64,000 nucleotides of DNA from Agarivorans aestuarii (GTDB taxonomy: Bacteria; Pseudomonadota; Gammaproteobacteria; Enterobacterales; Celerinatantimonadaceae). The stretch spans positions 2,903,001 through 2,967,000 of the forward strand of contig NZ_AP023033.1 of NCBI RefSeq assembly GCF_019670125.1, read 5' to 3'. Positions within the stretch are counted from its first letter, which is position 1. Each line of letters starts with the position of its first letter. The notes under the pieces were generated by a model that had not been told where the DNA came from, did not search any database, and worked only from the letters and a program-made list of their open reading frames with translations. Shown in pieces: positions 29,939 through 41,008 of the stretch. The position numbers were made by a program, and so were the translations under genes.

Positions 29939-32188
29939 TTAATTGACCACTAACCGAAGGTTCTCTTTTGAAGATGTTTTAGCTAGATAATTCTTCACAA
30001 AATCAGCCTCCGGCTGAGGCCTCGCAAAGAAATAGCCTTGTGCTTGTTCACACCCCAATACCGAAGCAAGGTTGGCTTGAACTTGAGTTTCAATACCCTC
30101 GATGAGTACTTGATACTTCATACTACGGGCGATCATCACCATGGCTTTAACAATGTGTTGATCTGATAAATTGTCTTCTAGGCCACTAACAAAAGCGCGA
30201 TCGATTTTAAGCACTGTTACTGGTAAGTGCTTTAAATAGGCCATTGATGAATAACCGGTGCCAAAGTCGTCAATGGCAATGCCAAAACCTGCATCACGCA
30301 TCCTCTGAATACTGGCCTTTGCTTCGGTAGGTTGTTCCATCATCGCAGACTCGGTAATTTCAATACAGACTCGCTGAGGATTAACCTGCCATTGCTTGGC
30401 ATAGTTGATCGCAATTTTCTCTGCGTGACCTAGTGATACCGTAGCAGCTGAAAAGTTAACCGATAACTTAAAGCCTTCAGGCAATTGGCTAGAATAACGC
30501 GCCATAAAGCGCATCGCGTTTTGAAATACCCACTTATCTAACTGCAATACCAAACCGGTTTCTTCGGCAACAGGTACAAACTCATCAGGTGAGATGGCGC
30601 CGTCTTCAGTAAACCAGCGTAGCAATACTTCAGCACCAATCATTGTGTTAGTTCTTAAACAGTATTGTGGCTGAAAGAATAAATCTAATTCGTTATTACC
30701 AATGGCCCGACGCAACTTAGATTCTAAGGTGAGCTTTACCAAGCCCGCTTGGCTTAGATCTGGTCGGTAGCGGCAAACACTTACACCAGTTTTAACTGCA
30801 TGATTTAAGGCGGTAAAGGTATTAGCTAATAAAGTATCGCTATGTAAAGCCTCACGCCTTGGATGATAGCTGCAGTAACCCACATGACAGCGAGTAAGTA
30901 ATTGAAGCTGCTCTAAACGCAACCAACCGCGACAGCTTTGAACAATTTGCTTGGCGATTTCGATAACTTCTTTGTCTTTATTCACATTGGGCACAACCAC
31001 TACAAAGTAATGGTGATACCAATAGGCTAATTGTGCTTCGGGGTAATGTTTACGTAGGCTTTTTTGTACTCGCTTGGCATAGGCTTCTTTAGTGACTTCG
31101 CCTAAGCGCTGACCGAAGTTCTCGAACACTTCATTTTGTCTTGGGAAATCAAACATCAGCACCGACAAGGGCGTTGCATCGTCTAACCAGCTAGTCAGTA
31201 AACGAGTAATGTGCCGACGATTCGGCAGGCTGGTTACTTCATCATGGTTTTTCCAATAATCAAGTTGCTCGCGCAGCTGCAAGGTTTTGTTATTGGCTTT
31301 TTTAAGATGTTGCCTCATTAACACGATGGCCAACGCCACTATCGCAAGTAAAAGCAATAAACCAACAAACCACCAGTAAGAAAGCTGCCCTGTTTGACCA
31401 TTGTTGGCAGCATAGGCCTGCCAGCGTCGATAAGTTTGTTCGCTATAGTCTGCTTCAAAGGACAAAATGCCGCGATTCATTAAATCCACCAAGGGCTGCC
31501 AATCTTCGCGAATCGCGAAGCGGTGGAGCATGCCATGTTCAAGTTGAAACGCTTGCTGTAAGCGCCATTGAGGATGGGCACGTAAGTTAGCGGCCACTTC
31601 ATCGCTACCCGCAAGCAAAGCAACACTTTGTTGCTGCACTACTGACTGCAAGGCATCAACCAAGTTTGCATATACAATGATCTTTACATCTGGGTATTTG
31701 CTTAATAAGGCCTCATGAGCACTGCTTCCAGCAACAGCGGCAACGTTTTTGCCTGCCAACTGTTTCATATTGGCAATGCGAGCTTGCTCCAAGGGATGAA
31801 ATAACGCTAGCGGTTGAACCCAAGAGGTTAGAGTGTAATGAACAAAAGGACTAAGGCGGCGATGCGAACTGGCGCTGCTAAGCATGTCCACTTGGCCATG
31901 TTGTAAGGCCATTATCGCATCGGAGATGTTTGGGTAAGCGGTGTACTTAAGTTTTAAACGGGTTTGAAAAGCTAGTTGATTTAGCGTTTCTACTGCATAG
32001 CCTTGAGGTATGCCAGCTTGATCAAGCGTCTCCAGAGGCAAACGGTCTGCCACAACAGCAACCCTGATTTCTGGATTATCTTCGAGCCATTGATATTCAC
32101 TCGCATTGACTATATAGGCGTTTACGCCTAACGACCAACAACAACCTACCACTAGCAACGTTAAGAATCTAACGAGGCACAACCGCAA
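29939..32188 (-). CDS. Membrane c-di-GMP phosphodiesterase-like protein with periplasmic-binding sensor
   Basis: A 749-residue signalling protein. An N-terminal signal peptide (about 1-24) leads into a solute-binding-like periplasmic domain (about 35-260, starting with YQWLEDNPEIRVAVVADRLP). A membrane helix follows (WWFVGLLLLLAIVALAIVLM, about 270-290). A degenerate GGDEF domain (about 315-475) lacks the GG[DE]EF signature, with YWYHHYFVVVVP in its place. The EAL domain (about 490-740) looks active: EVLLRW, VNFSAATVS, EITESAMM, DDFGTGYSS, KIDRAF and QGYFFARP are present. The ligand is unknown. It sits directly before the fliE promoter. Confidence 0.88.
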   Translation of the reverse strand: MRLCLVRFLTLLVVGCCWSLGVNAYIVNASEYQWLEDNPEIRVAVVADRLPLETLDQAGIPQGYAVETLNQLAFQTRLKLKYTAYPNISDAIMALQHGQVDMLSSASSHRRLSPFVHYTLTSWVQPLALFHPLEQARIANMKQLAGKNVAAVAGSSAHEALLSKYPDVKIIVYANLVDALQSVVQQQSVALLAGSDEVAANLRAHPQWRLQQAFQLEHGMLHRFAIREDWQPLVDLMNRGILSFEADYSEQTYRRWQAYAANNGQTGQLSYWWFVGLLLLLAIVALAIVLMRQHLKKANNKTLQLREQLDYWKNHDEVTSLPNRRHITRLLTSWLDDATPLSVLMFDFPRQNEVFENFGQRLGEVTKEAYAKRVQKSLRKHYPEAQLAYWYHHYFVVVVPNVNKDKEVIEIAKQIVQSCRGWLRLEQLQLLTRCHVGYCSYHPRREALHSDTLLANTFTALNHAVKTGVSVCRYRPDLSQAGLVKLTLESKLRRAIGNNELDLFFQPQYCLRTNTMIGAEVLLRWFTEDGAISPDEFVPVAEETGLVLQLDKWVFQNAMRFMARYSSQLPEGFKLSVNFSAATVSLGHAEKIAINYAKQWQVNPQRVCIEITESAMMEQPTEAKASIQRMRDAGFGIAIDDFGTGYSSMAYLKHLPVTVLKIDRAFVSGLEDNLSDQHIVKAMVMIARSMKYQVLIEGIETQVQANLASVLGCEQAQGYFFARPQPEADFVKNYLAKTSSKENLRLVVN

Positions 32189-32375
32189 ACTATTTAGCTC
32201 CTAAAAAAACGCTTTGGCTTGGCATTCTTGGCACCAAACTCATAGTGCCCACAGCATACCAAAAACCTAGGAAAAATAGTTGACCTGAGTGCTACTTAGT
32301 TCACTAAAACTTAGTTTATTAAGCTCTTGAGTCACAATTTTCAAGAAAGTAAGCAAAATCATATGTTGAGCTGGA

Positions 32376-33602
32376 TCAATTTTGCCCAATCAACGACTGA
32401 TATTGCTCACTCCAAAGCAGTGCTTGTAGATTTAACTGCTCTACTTGGGTGTAATCTATGCGCAATTGTTCAGCTAAACGCTCGGTTTTATACCAATGCC
32501 CTTCCTCATAGGATTTTATGGTTAGTAACATGGCTCTCAGCATCGACGGTTGCTCTGAACACAAGGCGTCGCGAATGTCTTGATCGAGCGGCAAGCTATA
32601 CAGAACTTCAGATAGAGGTTTATCTAAAATGGCATCAAGCAATGAGAACAAACCACATAAAAACGCGGTTTCTTGCATGCTCGGCGATTTGCGCATAGCC
32701 ACTAGTTCACAGAACCTAGCCCGGTGCACCGACATGCGCACCAGCTCCCGCGGCTTGTGGCTTACAGTCATGGCACTGGCTAATAAGGCAACTAGTTTTC
32801 TCAATTGGTTATTGCCTATATAAACCACAGCTTGCTTAATTGAAGCGATGTCTTCGACAATCGGCAAACTTCCGGAGTTAACAAAACGCAGTAGCTTGTA
32901 GGTTAGTCCGGTATCACGTTCAAAATAGCGCACTACTTCATTAATGTTTACGTCTTCACGAGTGGCAGCATAAAACAAACGAGATATCATTAAATAGCTA
33001 GCATCAATGTCTTTAGCCACTTGCATTTCAGGCTGACAAAAGTAGTAACCTTGAAAGAAGTTAAAACCCATTTCTCTGGCTTGTTGGTACTCCGCTTGCG
33101 TTTCTACCTTTTCGGCCAGTAATTTAATGTTTTTACGCGATTTTATGGCCCTAAATAGCGGTTCTAGTTGTTCAAACGGCGTACGCTGTATATCAACCTT
33201 TATAAGCCGAACAAACTTTAAATAGGGCTCCCATTCCGGCTGATAAACGAAGTCGTCAAAAGCTAGCCGATAGCCACGGTGAAACAAGGACTGACAGCGC
33301 TTATATAGCTTCTCACTGGGTTTTACATCTTCTAAAATTTCTATCACTACCTGCTTATTGGGTAGCAACTTTATCATTTCAGAATGAAGGCTTTCTTCTG
33401 GGAAATTGATTAAGGCTGGTTTGCCTTGAGTGATCGCATTCAAGCCGTCATTTAGCTGAGTACGGATAATCAGCTTGGAGGTTGCTTCATGTGGGTCAAT
33501 GTCGGGAAAGACATTGTCAGGTCCATCCCGAAAAAGTAGCTCATAGGCTACTACCTGCTGCCGGCGATCGAGGATCGCCTGCCGCGCAGTATATACATTC
33601 AT
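32376..33602 (-). CDS. EAL-HDOD protein, YuxH/CdgJ type
   Basis: A 408-residue soluble protein: an N-terminal EAL-like domain (1-205) and an HDOD domain (about 215-400). The EAL residues are degenerate: the first motif reads AYELLFRDG, the central one FDDFVYQPEW in place of DDFGTG, and KVDIQR replaces KxDR. So it probably binds or signals rather than cutting c-di-GMP. Vibrio CdgJ and Bacillus YuxH have this layout, and CdgJ affects motility. It lies 187 bases before the membrane EAL gene in the same direction, upstream of the flagellar block. The specific name is not claimed. Confidence 0.85.
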   Translation of the reverse strand: MNVYTARQAILDRRQQVVAYELLFRDGPDNVFPDIDPHEATSKLIIRTQLNDGLNAITQGKPALINFPEESLHSEMIKLLPNKQVVIEILEDVKPSEKLYKRCQSLFHRGYRLAFDDFVYQPEWEPYLKFVRLIKVDIQRTPFEQLEPLFRAIKSRKNIKLLAEKVETQAEYQQAREMGFNFFQGYYFCQPEMQVAKDIDASYLMISRLFYAATREDVNINEVVRYFERDTGLTYKLLRFVNSGSLPIVEDIASIKQAVVYIGNNQLRKLVALLASAMTVSHKPRELVRMSVHRARFCELVAMRKSPSMQETAFLCGLFSLLDAILDKPLSEVLYSLPLDQDIRDALCSEQPSMLRAMLLTIKSYEEGHWYKTERLAEQLRIDYTQVEQLNLQALLWSEQYQSLIGQN

Positions 33603-33696
33603 AGTCCAGTTACCGTTTCTGCCGTACTTTATGATGTGGCTTTTTGCCTTTATATTAATAAACTCAAACTATCTGTTTGAGCCAAAGTACGGACGT

Positions 33697-33725
33697 AAAA
33701 AAAGAGTCACAAAAGTGACTCTTTT
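33697..33725 (-). terminator. Intrinsic terminator after aroA
   Basis: Arms AAAAGAGTCAC and GTGACTCTTTT flank a four-base loop. On the minus strand a run of seven Ts follows the stem. It lies 36 bases after the aroA stop and ends the serC-hisC-aroA transcript. Confidence 0.9.
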
Positions 33726-33760
33726 AAGACTAACTAAGTTATCTACATATTTCGATAGTT

Positions 33761-35041
33761 TTATTCGCTAAGTTGCTGCAAGCGCTCAAAATAATCAGGA
33801 AATGTTTTAGAAGTACACTTTGGATCGTTAATTGTCACTGGTGTATCGCTTAAGGCAACCAAAGAAAAACACATTGCCATCCGATGATCGTCGTAGGTAT
33901 CAATCGCCGCGTGATTTAAGTTTTCAGGCGGAGTCACTTCAATAAAGTCGTGCCCTTCAGTTACTGTAGCGCCCACTTTTTTAAGCTCGGTGGCCATTGC
34001 AGCTAGTCGGTCGGTTTCTTTAACTCGCCAGTTATATACATTGCGAATGGCGGTAGTACCTTTGGCAAACAATGCAGTGGTAGCGATAGTCATTGCAGCG
34101 TCAGGGATGTGGTTCATGTCCATATCTACCGCGCTTAGCTCCCCGCTGCGAGCGATAATGTAATCATCACCCCACTCTATGTCGGCGCCCATGGCAGCCA
34201 ATACGTCGGCAAATAATACATCGCCCTGCATAGACTTTTTGCCTACACCGGTAACTTTTACTTCACCGCCTTTAATCGCGCCAGCGGCAAGGAAGTAAGA
34301 AGCCGAAGAGGCATCACCTTCAACTAAAAACTCGCCAGCTCCTTGATAGGTTTGCTGACCTTTAACGATAAAACGTTGGTAGTTATCATTTTCAACTTCT
34401 ACACCGAAGGCAGCCATCATCTTAAGGGTGATATCAATATAAGGCTTTGATACTAGCTCACCAACAATACTTATTTCAGTGTCTTGTTGGGCATACGGTG
34501 CAGCCATTAAAAAGGCAGTTAAGAACTGACTAGATACAGAACCGTCGATGTCGACCTTACCGCCTGCTAAGCCTGTACCTTTAATACTTAAAGGAGGATA
34601 GTTTTCGTTCTTTAGGTAAGTAACATCGGCTCCCACTTGGCGCAGGGCATCTACCAAAGCGCCAATTGGGCGCTCTTCCATGCGCGGTTCACCGGTTAAG
34701 GTAAACTCACCTTGGCTCAAACATAGGGCGGCACACAAAGGACGCATTGCCGTTCCAGCATTGCCTAAGAATAATTCTTCGGCTTGAGCAACCTTAAAAG
34801 CTCTGCCTAAACCAGTCACAGTGCAACGGCTGCGATCTTCAGAAAGCTGATAATCTACACCAAGCTTTTTAAGTGCATTTAGCATGTGGCGAATGTCGTC
34901 GCTGTCGAGCAGGTTACTTAATACGGTTTCGCCTTCAGCCAGCGCTGCTAATAACAATGCACGATTTGATACGCTTTTTGAGCCAGGTAAATTTATTTCA
35001 CCGTTGATACGAGAAATAGGCTGTAAAGTTAATTGTTCCAT
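33761..35041 (-). CDS. aroA: 3-phosphoshikimate 1-carboxyvinyltransferase (EPSP synthase)
   Basis: Makes EPSP from shikimate-3-phosphate and phosphoenolpyruvate, the sixth step of the shikimate pathway. Class I motifs are visible in the 426 residues: [18 protein letters not shown] at 16-33, [20 protein letters not shown] near 90-109, [12 protein letters not shown] near 122-133, and the C-terminal [14 protein letters not shown]. The GNAGTAMRP loop is the class I, glyphosate-sensitive type. It is the last gene of serC-hisC-aroA and is followed by a strong terminator. Confidence 0.97.
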   Translation of the reverse strand: MEQLTLQPISRINGEINLPGSKSVSNRALLLAALAEGETVLSNLLDSDDIRHMLNALKKLGVDYQLSEDRSRCTVTGLGRAFKVAQAEELFLGNAGTAMRPLCAALCLSQGEFTLTGEPRMEERPIGALVDALRQVGADVTYLKNENYPPLSIKGTGLAGGKVDIDGSVSSQFLTAFLMAAPYAQQDTEISIVGELVSKPYIDITLKMMAAFGVEVENDNYQRFIVKGQQTYQGAGEFLVEGDASSASYFLAAGAIKGGEVKVTGVGKKSMQGDVLFADVLAAMGADIEWGDDYIIARSGELSAVDMDMNHIPDAAMTIATTALFAKGTTAIRNVYNWRVKETDRLAAMATELKKVGATVTEGHDFIEVTPPENLNHAAIDTYDDHRMAMCFSLVALSDTPVTINDPKCTSKTFPDYFERLQQLSE

Positions 35042-35057
35042 GAATCGAAATCTCTAC

Positions 35058-36167
35058 TTAATTTGAGCCAATTAGCTGGCTTAAAGCTTTAATAAAAGTT
35101 TGGTTTTCTTGTTCGGTACCGATGCTTACACGCAGATAACCAGGCATCTGATATGGGCCCACCGGCCTAACTATCACACCTTTATGGAGTAACTGCTGAT
35201 AAAGCTCTTGAGCATCGCCACTTGGCGCTAAAAAGCTAATAAAATTCCCTTTTGAAGGAATATAACTAATAGCATTTTGCTTAAAGAACTGGCTTAACAA
35301 CTGCAAACCTTGCTGATTTAACGCAATACTTTGCTGTAAATATTGCTGATCTTTTAGCGCAGCCACTGCCGCCACTAAGCTAAGGCTGTTCACGTTAAAC
35401 GGCTGACGTAAGCGGTTTAGTAAATCGGCAATCTCTGGGCTAGAAATAGCGTAACCAACTCGCAAGCCAGCTAAACCATAAGCCTTAGAAAAGGTGCGAG
35501 TAATCACTAGGTTACTAAACTGCGCTAACCAGCTTGTTGAAGGAGCCTGCTCGTCTTCAGACAAATACTCGTAATAAGCCTCGTCTAAAACCACCACTAC
35601 ATTTTCTGGCACCTTTTGCATAAAGCCATAGAGTGCTTCGCTGCTTAAAAAGGTACCGGTAGGATTGTTTGGATTAGCAATAAATACCAAGCGGGTCTTA
35701 TCAGTTATCGCTTCAGCCATGGCATCTAAATCGTGCCCCCAGTCTTTGGCTGGAACAACTACTGCTTTTGCGCCTATTGCTTGCGTCACAATTGGGTAAA
35801 CAACAAAAGCATGTTGTGAGAACACCACTTCATGTTCACTACTCACAAATATGCGGGCAATCAAATCCAGCACATCATTAGAGCCATTACCTAAAGTGAA
35901 TTGCTCAGCAGCCAAGTTATATTTGTCTGCTAACGCTTGTTTTAAGTAAAAACCGTTTGAATCAGGGTAACGAGTTAACTCACTGGTAGCTTTTGCTATC
36001 GCCGCCAAGGCCATTGGGCTCATGCCCAGTGGGTTTTCGTTAGAGGCAAGCTTAACGATATTACTTATACCTAACTCTCGCTCTAATTCGTCAGTTGGCT
36101 TGCCAGCTTGATAAGGATGTAAACCTTGAATGCCTTGATTAGCCAAAGCATGGAAATCACAAGTCAT
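35058..36167 (-). CDS. hisC: Histidinol-phosphate aminotransferase
   Basis: PLP-dependent aminotransferase of histidine synthesis, which may also serve phenylalanine or tyrosine synthesis in this aromatic context. Family motifs include ANPNNPTGTF, LDEAYYEYL and the PLP-lysine segment TRTFSKAYGLAGLRVGYAIS. I chose ATG 36167 (MTCDFHALANQGIQGLHPYQ), with AAGGAG six bases upstream, giving 369 residues. The frame open to 36278 overlaps serC. It lies between serC and aroA and outside any visible his operon, so a biosynthetic role shared with aromatic amino acids is plausible. Confidence 0.92.
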   Translation of the reverse strand: MTCDFHALANQGIQGLHPYQAGKPTDELERELGISNIVKLASNENPLGMSPMALAAIAKATSELTRYPDSNGFYLKQALADKYNLAAEQFTLGNGSNDVLDLIARIFVSSEHEVVFSQHAFVVYPIVTQAIGAKAVVVPAKDWGHDLDAMAEAITDKTRLVFIANPNNPTGTFLSSEALYGFMQKVPENVVVVLDEAYYEYLSEDEQAPSTSWLAQFSNLVITRTFSKAYGLAGLRVGYAISSPEIADLLNRLRQPFNVNSLSLVAAVAALKDQQYLQQSIALNQQGLQLLSQFFKQNAISYIPSKGNFISFLAPSGDAQELYQQLLHKGVIVRPVGPYQMPGYLRVSIGTEQENQTFIKALSQLIGSN

Positions 36168-36177
36168 GAATGACTCC

Positions 36178-37266
36178 TTAACTATTGCGCTGAGCGAAGT
36201 CTGCCATAAAATCAACCAAGGCTTGTACGCCTTCGATAGGCATCGCGTTGTAGATGCTTGCGCGCATACCGCCAACAATTCGGTGCCCTTTTAGAGTTAC
36301 TAAGCCGACTGCCGCTGATTCAGCTAAAAAGGCTGTGTCCAATTGACTATTCGCTAACTGGAAAGGCACGTTCATTTTAGAACGATTCTCGCTGGCAACA
36401 TTGTTTTGGTAAAAATCGCTGCTATCAATATATGAGTAAAGCAACTCAGCTTTGGCTGCGTTCTTTTCAGCCATAGCAGTTAAACCACCTTGCTGCTTAA
36501 GCCATTTAAATACTAAACCCGCTAAATACCATGAGTAAGTAGGCGGTGTATTAAACATTGAATCACTACCCGCTAATAAGCTGTAGTTAAAAATGTTAGG
36601 CGTTAGTGGGTGAGCCTTGTCCAACAAATCATCACGAACAATAGCGATGGCTAAGCCAGAAGGACCAATGTTTTTCTGAGCACCAGCGTAAATTAAACCG
36701 AACTTACTCACATCAATAGGCTGCGACAAGATCGTTGAAGAGAAATCGCCAACTAATACCATGTCACCCACATCAGGGATTTCTTCTATAGCAATGCCCT
36801 CGATGGTTTCATTTGGGCAATAGTGAACATAGGCAGCGTCTTTATCTAATTGCCACTCAGCGCTTGGCTTTACGCTGATTTGTCCTTGTTCATTGCTACT
36901 TAGCGCGTCAAATACACTCGCTTGAGCGTGCTTTTCACCCTCAGCTACTGCACCTTTAGACCACTGGCCAGTAGTAATAAAGCTGATTGACTTTTTATCA
37001 CCTAATAGGTTTAGCGGCGCAGCAGCAAATTGACCACGCCCGCCACCTTGGCAAAACAGTACTTTGTAATTATCAGGAATATTTAATAAATCGCGAAGAT
37101 CTTGCTCAGCTTCGGCAGCCATAGCAATATATTCTTTACCACGGTGACTCACTTCCATCACCGACACGCCTAAACCTTGCCAGTTGCAAAACTCGGCTTG
37201 CGCCTGCTTCATCACCGCTTCAGGTAACATCGCAGGACCTGCACAAAAGTTATAGATTTTGTCCAT
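36178..37266 (-). CDS. serC: Phosphoserine aminotransferase
   Basis: PLP enzyme for serine synthesis and the pyridoxal phosphate pathway. The 362 residues begin [20 protein letters not shown], typical of SerC. The PLP-lysine motif [20 protein letters not shown] is near 187-206, and the phosphate-binding residues around SHRGKEY are present. serC leads the operon with hisC and aroA, a variant of the enterobacterial serC-aroA pair. A 14-bp palindrome lies 31 bases before the start. Confidence 0.97.
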   Translation of the reverse strand: MDKIYNFCAGPAMLPEAVMKQAQAEFCNWQGLGVSVMEVSHRGKEYIAMAAEAEQDLRDLLNIPDNYKVLFCQGGGRGQFAAAPLNLLGDKKSISFITTGQWSKGAVAEGEKHAQASVFDALSSNEQGQISVKPSAEWQLDKDAAYVHYCPNETIEGIAIEEIPDVGDMVLVGDFSSTILSQPIDVSKFGLIYAGAQKNIGPSGLAIAIVRDDLLDKAHPLTPNIFNYSLLAGSDSMFNTPPTYSWYLAGLVFKWLKQQGGLTAMAEKNAAKAELLYSYIDSSDFYQNNVASENRSKMNVPFQLANSQLDTAFLAESAAVGLVTLKGHRIVGGMRASIYNAMPIEGVQALVDFMADFAQRNS

Positions 37267-37296
37267 GCTACATCTCTTACTAATATGTTGTGTTCG

Positions 37297-37310
37297 ACCA
37301 CTTAAGTGGT
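37297..37310. promoter_or_regulatory. Perfect 14-bp palindrome before serC
   Basis: ACCACTTAAGTGGT is its own reverse complement and lies in the short region before serC. No T-run follows, so it looks more like an operator than a terminator. The regulator is unknown. Confidence 0.4.
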
Positions 37311-37330
37311 TCGTATATTGTTTTTAAACT

Positions 37331-37355
37331 AAAACGAGCGGCTAAAAGCCGCCCG
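37331..37355 (-). terminator. Intrinsic terminator after gyrA
   Basis: On the minus strand CGGGCGGC pairs with GCCGCTCG (one G-U pair) around a TTTTA loop, followed by TTTTAGTTT. It lies 20 bases after the gyrA stop. Confidence 0.85.
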
Positions 37356-37374
37356 TTGTTTACATATTTTTCGC

Positions 37375-40080
37375 TTACTGCTGATCGGGCTCTGCTTCAC
37401 CAGCCTCGTCTGCACTTGGTGCATCCTCGCTTGGCGTGGCTTCACTCGCTTCGGCGCTTTGTTCGCCTTCAGCTAGTTCTTCAAACTCGTCTTCTTCAAT
37501 CTCATCGATTCGCTGTAAGCCAACCACTTTTTCATCTTCAGAAGTACGAATCAAGGTAACACCTTGAGTATTACGTCCAACCAGAGACACTTCGTTGACT
37601 CGGGTACGCACCAAGGTGCCGCCGTTAGTAATTAACATCATCTCTTGTGCTTCGGTGACTTGAACCGCACCAACCACTAGGCCGTTACGCTCACTCACCT
37701 TAATAGAAACCACACCTTTAGTCGCACGGCTCTTAGCTGGGTACTCATCAAGCTTGGTACGTTTACCGTAGCCATTCTCGGTGGCGGTAAGAATATCACC
37801 GTCACCGGTTGGCACAATCAACGATACCACTTTCTGGCCTGCATCAAGTGAAATACCTCGAACACCAGCAGCAGTACGGCCCATTGGACGTAACGCTAGT
37901 AGTTCTTCGCCAGTTTCTGGGTCAAGCTTCACTGCACCGGTTTCGCTATCGCGTTGTTTCTCGTTAAAGCGAACCACTTTACCTGCATCTGAGAACAGCA
38001 TGATTTCGTTATTACCGTTGGTAATATCAACACCAATTAGCTTGTCATCATCGTTCAGGTTAATCGCACGAATACCGCTAGATAGTGGACGTTTAAACGC
38101 AGTTAGCGGCGTTTTCTTAACCGTACCGTTAGCCGTAGCAAACAAGATGAACTTGTCTTCTTCGTACTCACGTACTGGCAAGATAGCGGTAATACGCTCA
38201 TCGTCGGTTAACGGCAGTAAGTTAACAATTGGCTTACCACGCGCTTGGCGGCTGGCTAGCGGCAACTGGTACACTTTCATCCAGTAAACTTTACCCACTG
38301 TTGAGAAACACAACACAGTATCGTGAGTATTGGCAACTAACAGTTTCTCAATGAAGTCTTCATTCTTCATCTTAGTTGCAGCTTTACCTTTACCACCACG
38401 GCGCTGAGATTCGTACTCGGTTAGCGGTTGATACTTAACGTAGCCTTCGTGAGATAGCGTTACTACCACGTCTTCTTCGTTAATTAAGTCTTCTAGAGAA
38501 ATATCAGCACTGTTAGCTGAGATCTCGGTACGACGCTCATCACCAAACTGCTCTCGCACTTCAACAAGTTCGTCACGAATAACTTCCATCAAACGATCTG
38601 GATTATTTAAGATGAAGAGCAACTCAGCAATAAGATCCAATAGGTCTTTATATTCGCCAATGATTTTTTCGTGCTCTAGACCGGTTAACTTGTGTAAACG
38701 TAAATCTAGAATTGCTTGAGCTTGAATTGGCGTAATGAAGTATTGGCCATCACGAATACCAAATTCAGCTTCTAACCAATCTGGGCGAGCCGCGTCATCA
38801 CCAGCACGCTCTAACATTGCTGATACTGCGCCTAAATCCCAACCCTTAGCGACTAATGCAGCTTTTGCTTCAGCAGGCGTTGGTGAGGTTTTAATTAGCT
38901 CGATAATCTCATCGATGTTAGCTAGCGCAATGGCTAAGCCTTCAAGGATGTGGGCACGATCGCGCGCTTTGCGCAATTCAAATACGGTACGACGTGTAAC
39001 CACTTCGCGGCGGTGGCGAATGAAACACTCGATCATTTCTTGCAGGTTGAATATCTTAGGCTGGCCGTTGTCCAAGGCCACCATATTCATACCAAAAGAC
39101 ACCTGCATTTGCGTTTGAGAATACAAGTTGTTCAATACAACTTCGCCCACAGCATCACGCTTAAGCTCTACAACAATACGCATACCGTCTTTATCAGACT
39201 CATCGCGCAGTGCTGAAATACCTTCAAGCTTTTTATCTTTAACTAGCTCAGCCATCTTCTCAATAAGACGAGCCTTGTTCACTTGATATGGGATCTCGTG
39301 AACGATAATGGTTTCTTTACCGTTTTTCTCGGTAACTACTTCGGCTTTAGCACGAATAGAAACTTTGCCACGACCAGTACGGTAAGCTTGAATAACGCCA
39401 GCGCGGCCGTTAATGATACCGGCGGTTGGAAAATCTGGCGCTGGAATAAATTCCATCAGCTCATCAATAGTGATGTCTGGGTTCTCAATCATTGCCAAAC
39501 AACCGTTAACCACTTCGGTTAAGTTGTGTGGTGGAATGTTGGTCGCCATGCCTACCGCAATACCAGAAGAGCCATTAACCAGCAGGTTAGGAACTCGAGT
39601 TGGCAGTACTTCAGGGATTTGCTCTGTACCATCGTAGTTAGGTACGAAGTCTACGGTTTCTTTTTCTAAGTCGGCCAGTAAAGAGTGGGCTAACTTATCC
39701 ATACGGATTTCGGTATAACGCATGGCCGCCGCAGAATCGCCGTCCACCGAACCAAAGTTACCTTGACCGTCTACCAACATGTAACGCAGCGAAAACGGCT
39801 GCGCCATGCGAACAATAGTATCGTAAACAGCGCTATCACCATGGGGGTGATATTTACCAATTACGTCACCTACCACACGGGCAGATTTTTTGTACGGTTT
39901 GTTCCAGTCGTTGCCCAATACGTTCATTGCGAATAGCACTCGGCGATGCACTGGTTTTAAACCATCACGTACATCTGGCAAGGCACGGCCCACAATAACG
40001 CTCATGGCATAATCAAGGTATGAGCTCTTTAACTCATCCTCAATATTGACTGGCGTAATCTCTTTTGCAAGATCGCTCAT
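37375..40080 (-). CDS. gyrA: DNA gyrase subunit A
   Basis: Breakage-reunion subunit of gyrase, 901 residues. Numbering matches E. coli: catalytic Tyr122 in [12 protein letters not shown], and quinolone-region residues Ser83 and Asp87 in [13 protein letters not shown], so the classic resistance changes are absent. The GyrA box QRRGGKG is near 560. The C-terminal beta-pinwheel follows and ends in an acidic tail ([20 protein letters not shown]). It is a single-gene unit with its own terminator, divergent from ubiG. In many relatives gyrA and ubiG lie together like this. Confidence 0.98.
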   Translation of the reverse strand: MSDLAKEITPVNIEDELKSSYLDYAMSVIVGRALPDVRDGLKPVHRRVLFAMNVLGNDWNKPYKKSARVVGDVIGKYHPHGDSAVYDTIVRMAQPFSLRYMLVDGQGNFGSVDGDSAAAMRYTEIRMDKLAHSLLADLEKETVDFVPNYDGTEQIPEVLPTRVPNLLVNGSSGIAVGMATNIPPHNLTEVVNGCLAMIENPDITIDELMEFIPAPDFPTAGIINGRAGVIQAYRTGRGKVSIRAKAEVVTEKNGKETIIVHEIPYQVNKARLIEKMAELVKDKKLEGISALRDESDKDGMRIVVELKRDAVGEVVLNNLYSQTQMQVSFGMNMVALDNGQPKIFNLQEMIECFIRHRREVVTRRTVFELRKARDRAHILEGLAIALANIDEIIELIKTSPTPAEAKAALVAKGWDLGAVSAMLERAGDDAARPDWLEAEFGIRDGQYFITPIQAQAILDLRLHKLTGLEHEKIIGEYKDLLDLIAELLFILNNPDRLMEVIRDELVEVREQFGDERRTEISANSADISLEDLINEEDVVVTLSHEGYVKYQPLTEYESQRRGGKGKAATKMKNEDFIEKLLVANTHDTVLCFSTVGKVYWMKVYQLPLASRQARGKPIVNLLPLTDDERITAILPVREYEEDKFILFATANGTVKKTPLTAFKRPLSSGIRAINLNDDDKLIGVDITNGNNEIMLFSDAGKVVRFNEKQRDSETGAVKLDPETGEELLALRPMGRTAAGVRGISLDAGQKVVSLIVPTGDGDILTATENGYGKRTKLDEYPAKSRATKGVVSIKVSERNGLVVGAVQVTEAQEMMLITNGGTLVRTRVNEVSLVGRNTQGVTLIRTSEDEKVVGLQRIDEIEEDEFEELAEGEQSAEASEATPSEDAPSADEAGEAEPDQQ

Positions 40081-40225
40081 AGACGACTAAATCCTTCGTT
40101 TTTATTGCTTTTTACTATTACTAAGCGTAATCGCAAACTTTACCATAAAATAACGGCCTTAACAGGCTTGATGTCGCTCTTTTCAGTTAGAAAAATGAAA
40201 AAACTCAAGAATTGAACAAAAGCTA

Positions 40226-40253
40226 GTGACTGCAATGAACAAGTTCTTATAAT
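40226..40253 (+). promoter_or_regulatory. Probable sigma-70 promoter of ubiG
   Basis: A perfect -10 box TATAAT (40248-40253) is preceded after 16 bases by GTGACT (40226-40231), a four-of-six match to TTGACA. It lies about 30 bases before the ubiG start. Confidence 0.55.
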
Positions 40254-40285
40254 GCCTACAAATACTGACGTGGATTGACAAGTTT

Positions 40286-41008
40286 ATGGAACACCCTCAA
40301 AGCAACGAAAATGTTGACCATCAAGAAATTGCACATTTTGCAGGCTTAGCCTCACGTTGGTGGGATAAACAAGGGGAATTCAAAACCCTTCACCAAATCA
40401 ATCCACTGCGTTTAGATTATATTGAGCGCGGCGCGGCAGGCTTATTTGGCAAAAAAGTACTCGATGTAGGCTGCGGTGGCGGCATTTTAGCCGAAAGCAT
40501 GGCGGTTCGTGGTGCCGACGTTACTGCTATTGATATGGGCAAAGAACAAATTGAAGTTGCCAAGCTACATGCTTTAGAAACCGGTAGCCAACTTAACTAC
40601 TTACAAACCACCGCAGAAGCGCATGCAGAAGCACATCAAGCGCACTACGATGTAGTAACTTGCATGGAGATGATAGAACACGTACCGGACCCAGGTTCAG
40701 TGATAGCTGCTTGTGCCAGCATGGTAAAACCGGGCGGTAAAGTATTTGTCTCTACCATTAACCGAACGCCTAAAGCCTACCTTTATATGATTCTGGCTGC
40801 AGAGAAGTTACTAAAAATTGTACCTGATGGCACTCATCAACATGACAAGTTCATTCGCCCTTCCGAGCTACTAGCATGGGCCGACCAAAGCAACTTACGT
40901 AGCGAAGCCATTAGTGGTGTGCAATTTACACCTATTATTGAAAGCTTTCGCTTAAGTCGAAACGTAGATGTTAACTACATGGTGCAATTAGCTAAACCGG
41001 AGCAATAA
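40286..41008 (+). CDS. ubiG: Ubiquinone biosynthesis O-methyltransferase UbiG
   Basis: SAM-dependent methyltransferase for both O-methylation steps of ubiquinone synthesis. The 240 residues include the N-terminal signature [20 protein letters not shown] and [14 protein letters not shown] motif I is [13 protein letters not shown] near 60-72, then the family loop [11 protein letters not shown]. Its stop overlaps the next ATG by one base, so it is translationally coupled to the HAD phosphatase. It is divergent from gyrA. Confidence 0.97.
   Translation: MEHPQSNENVDHQEIAHFAGLASRWWDKQGEFKTLHQINPLRLDYIERGAAGLFGKKVLDVGCGGGILAESMAVRGADVTAIDMGKEQIEVAKLHALETGSQLNYLQTTAEAHAEAHQAHYDVVTCMEMIEHVPDPGSVIAACASMVKPGGKVFVSTINRTPKAYLYMILAAEKLLKIVPDGTHQHDKFIRPSELLAWADQSNLRSEAISGVQFTPIIESFRLSRNVDVNYMVQLAKPEQ

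Noticed and set aside
37375-40080. Quinolone-resistance changes in gyrA
   Set aside because: Ser83 and Asp87 are both present, the normal state.
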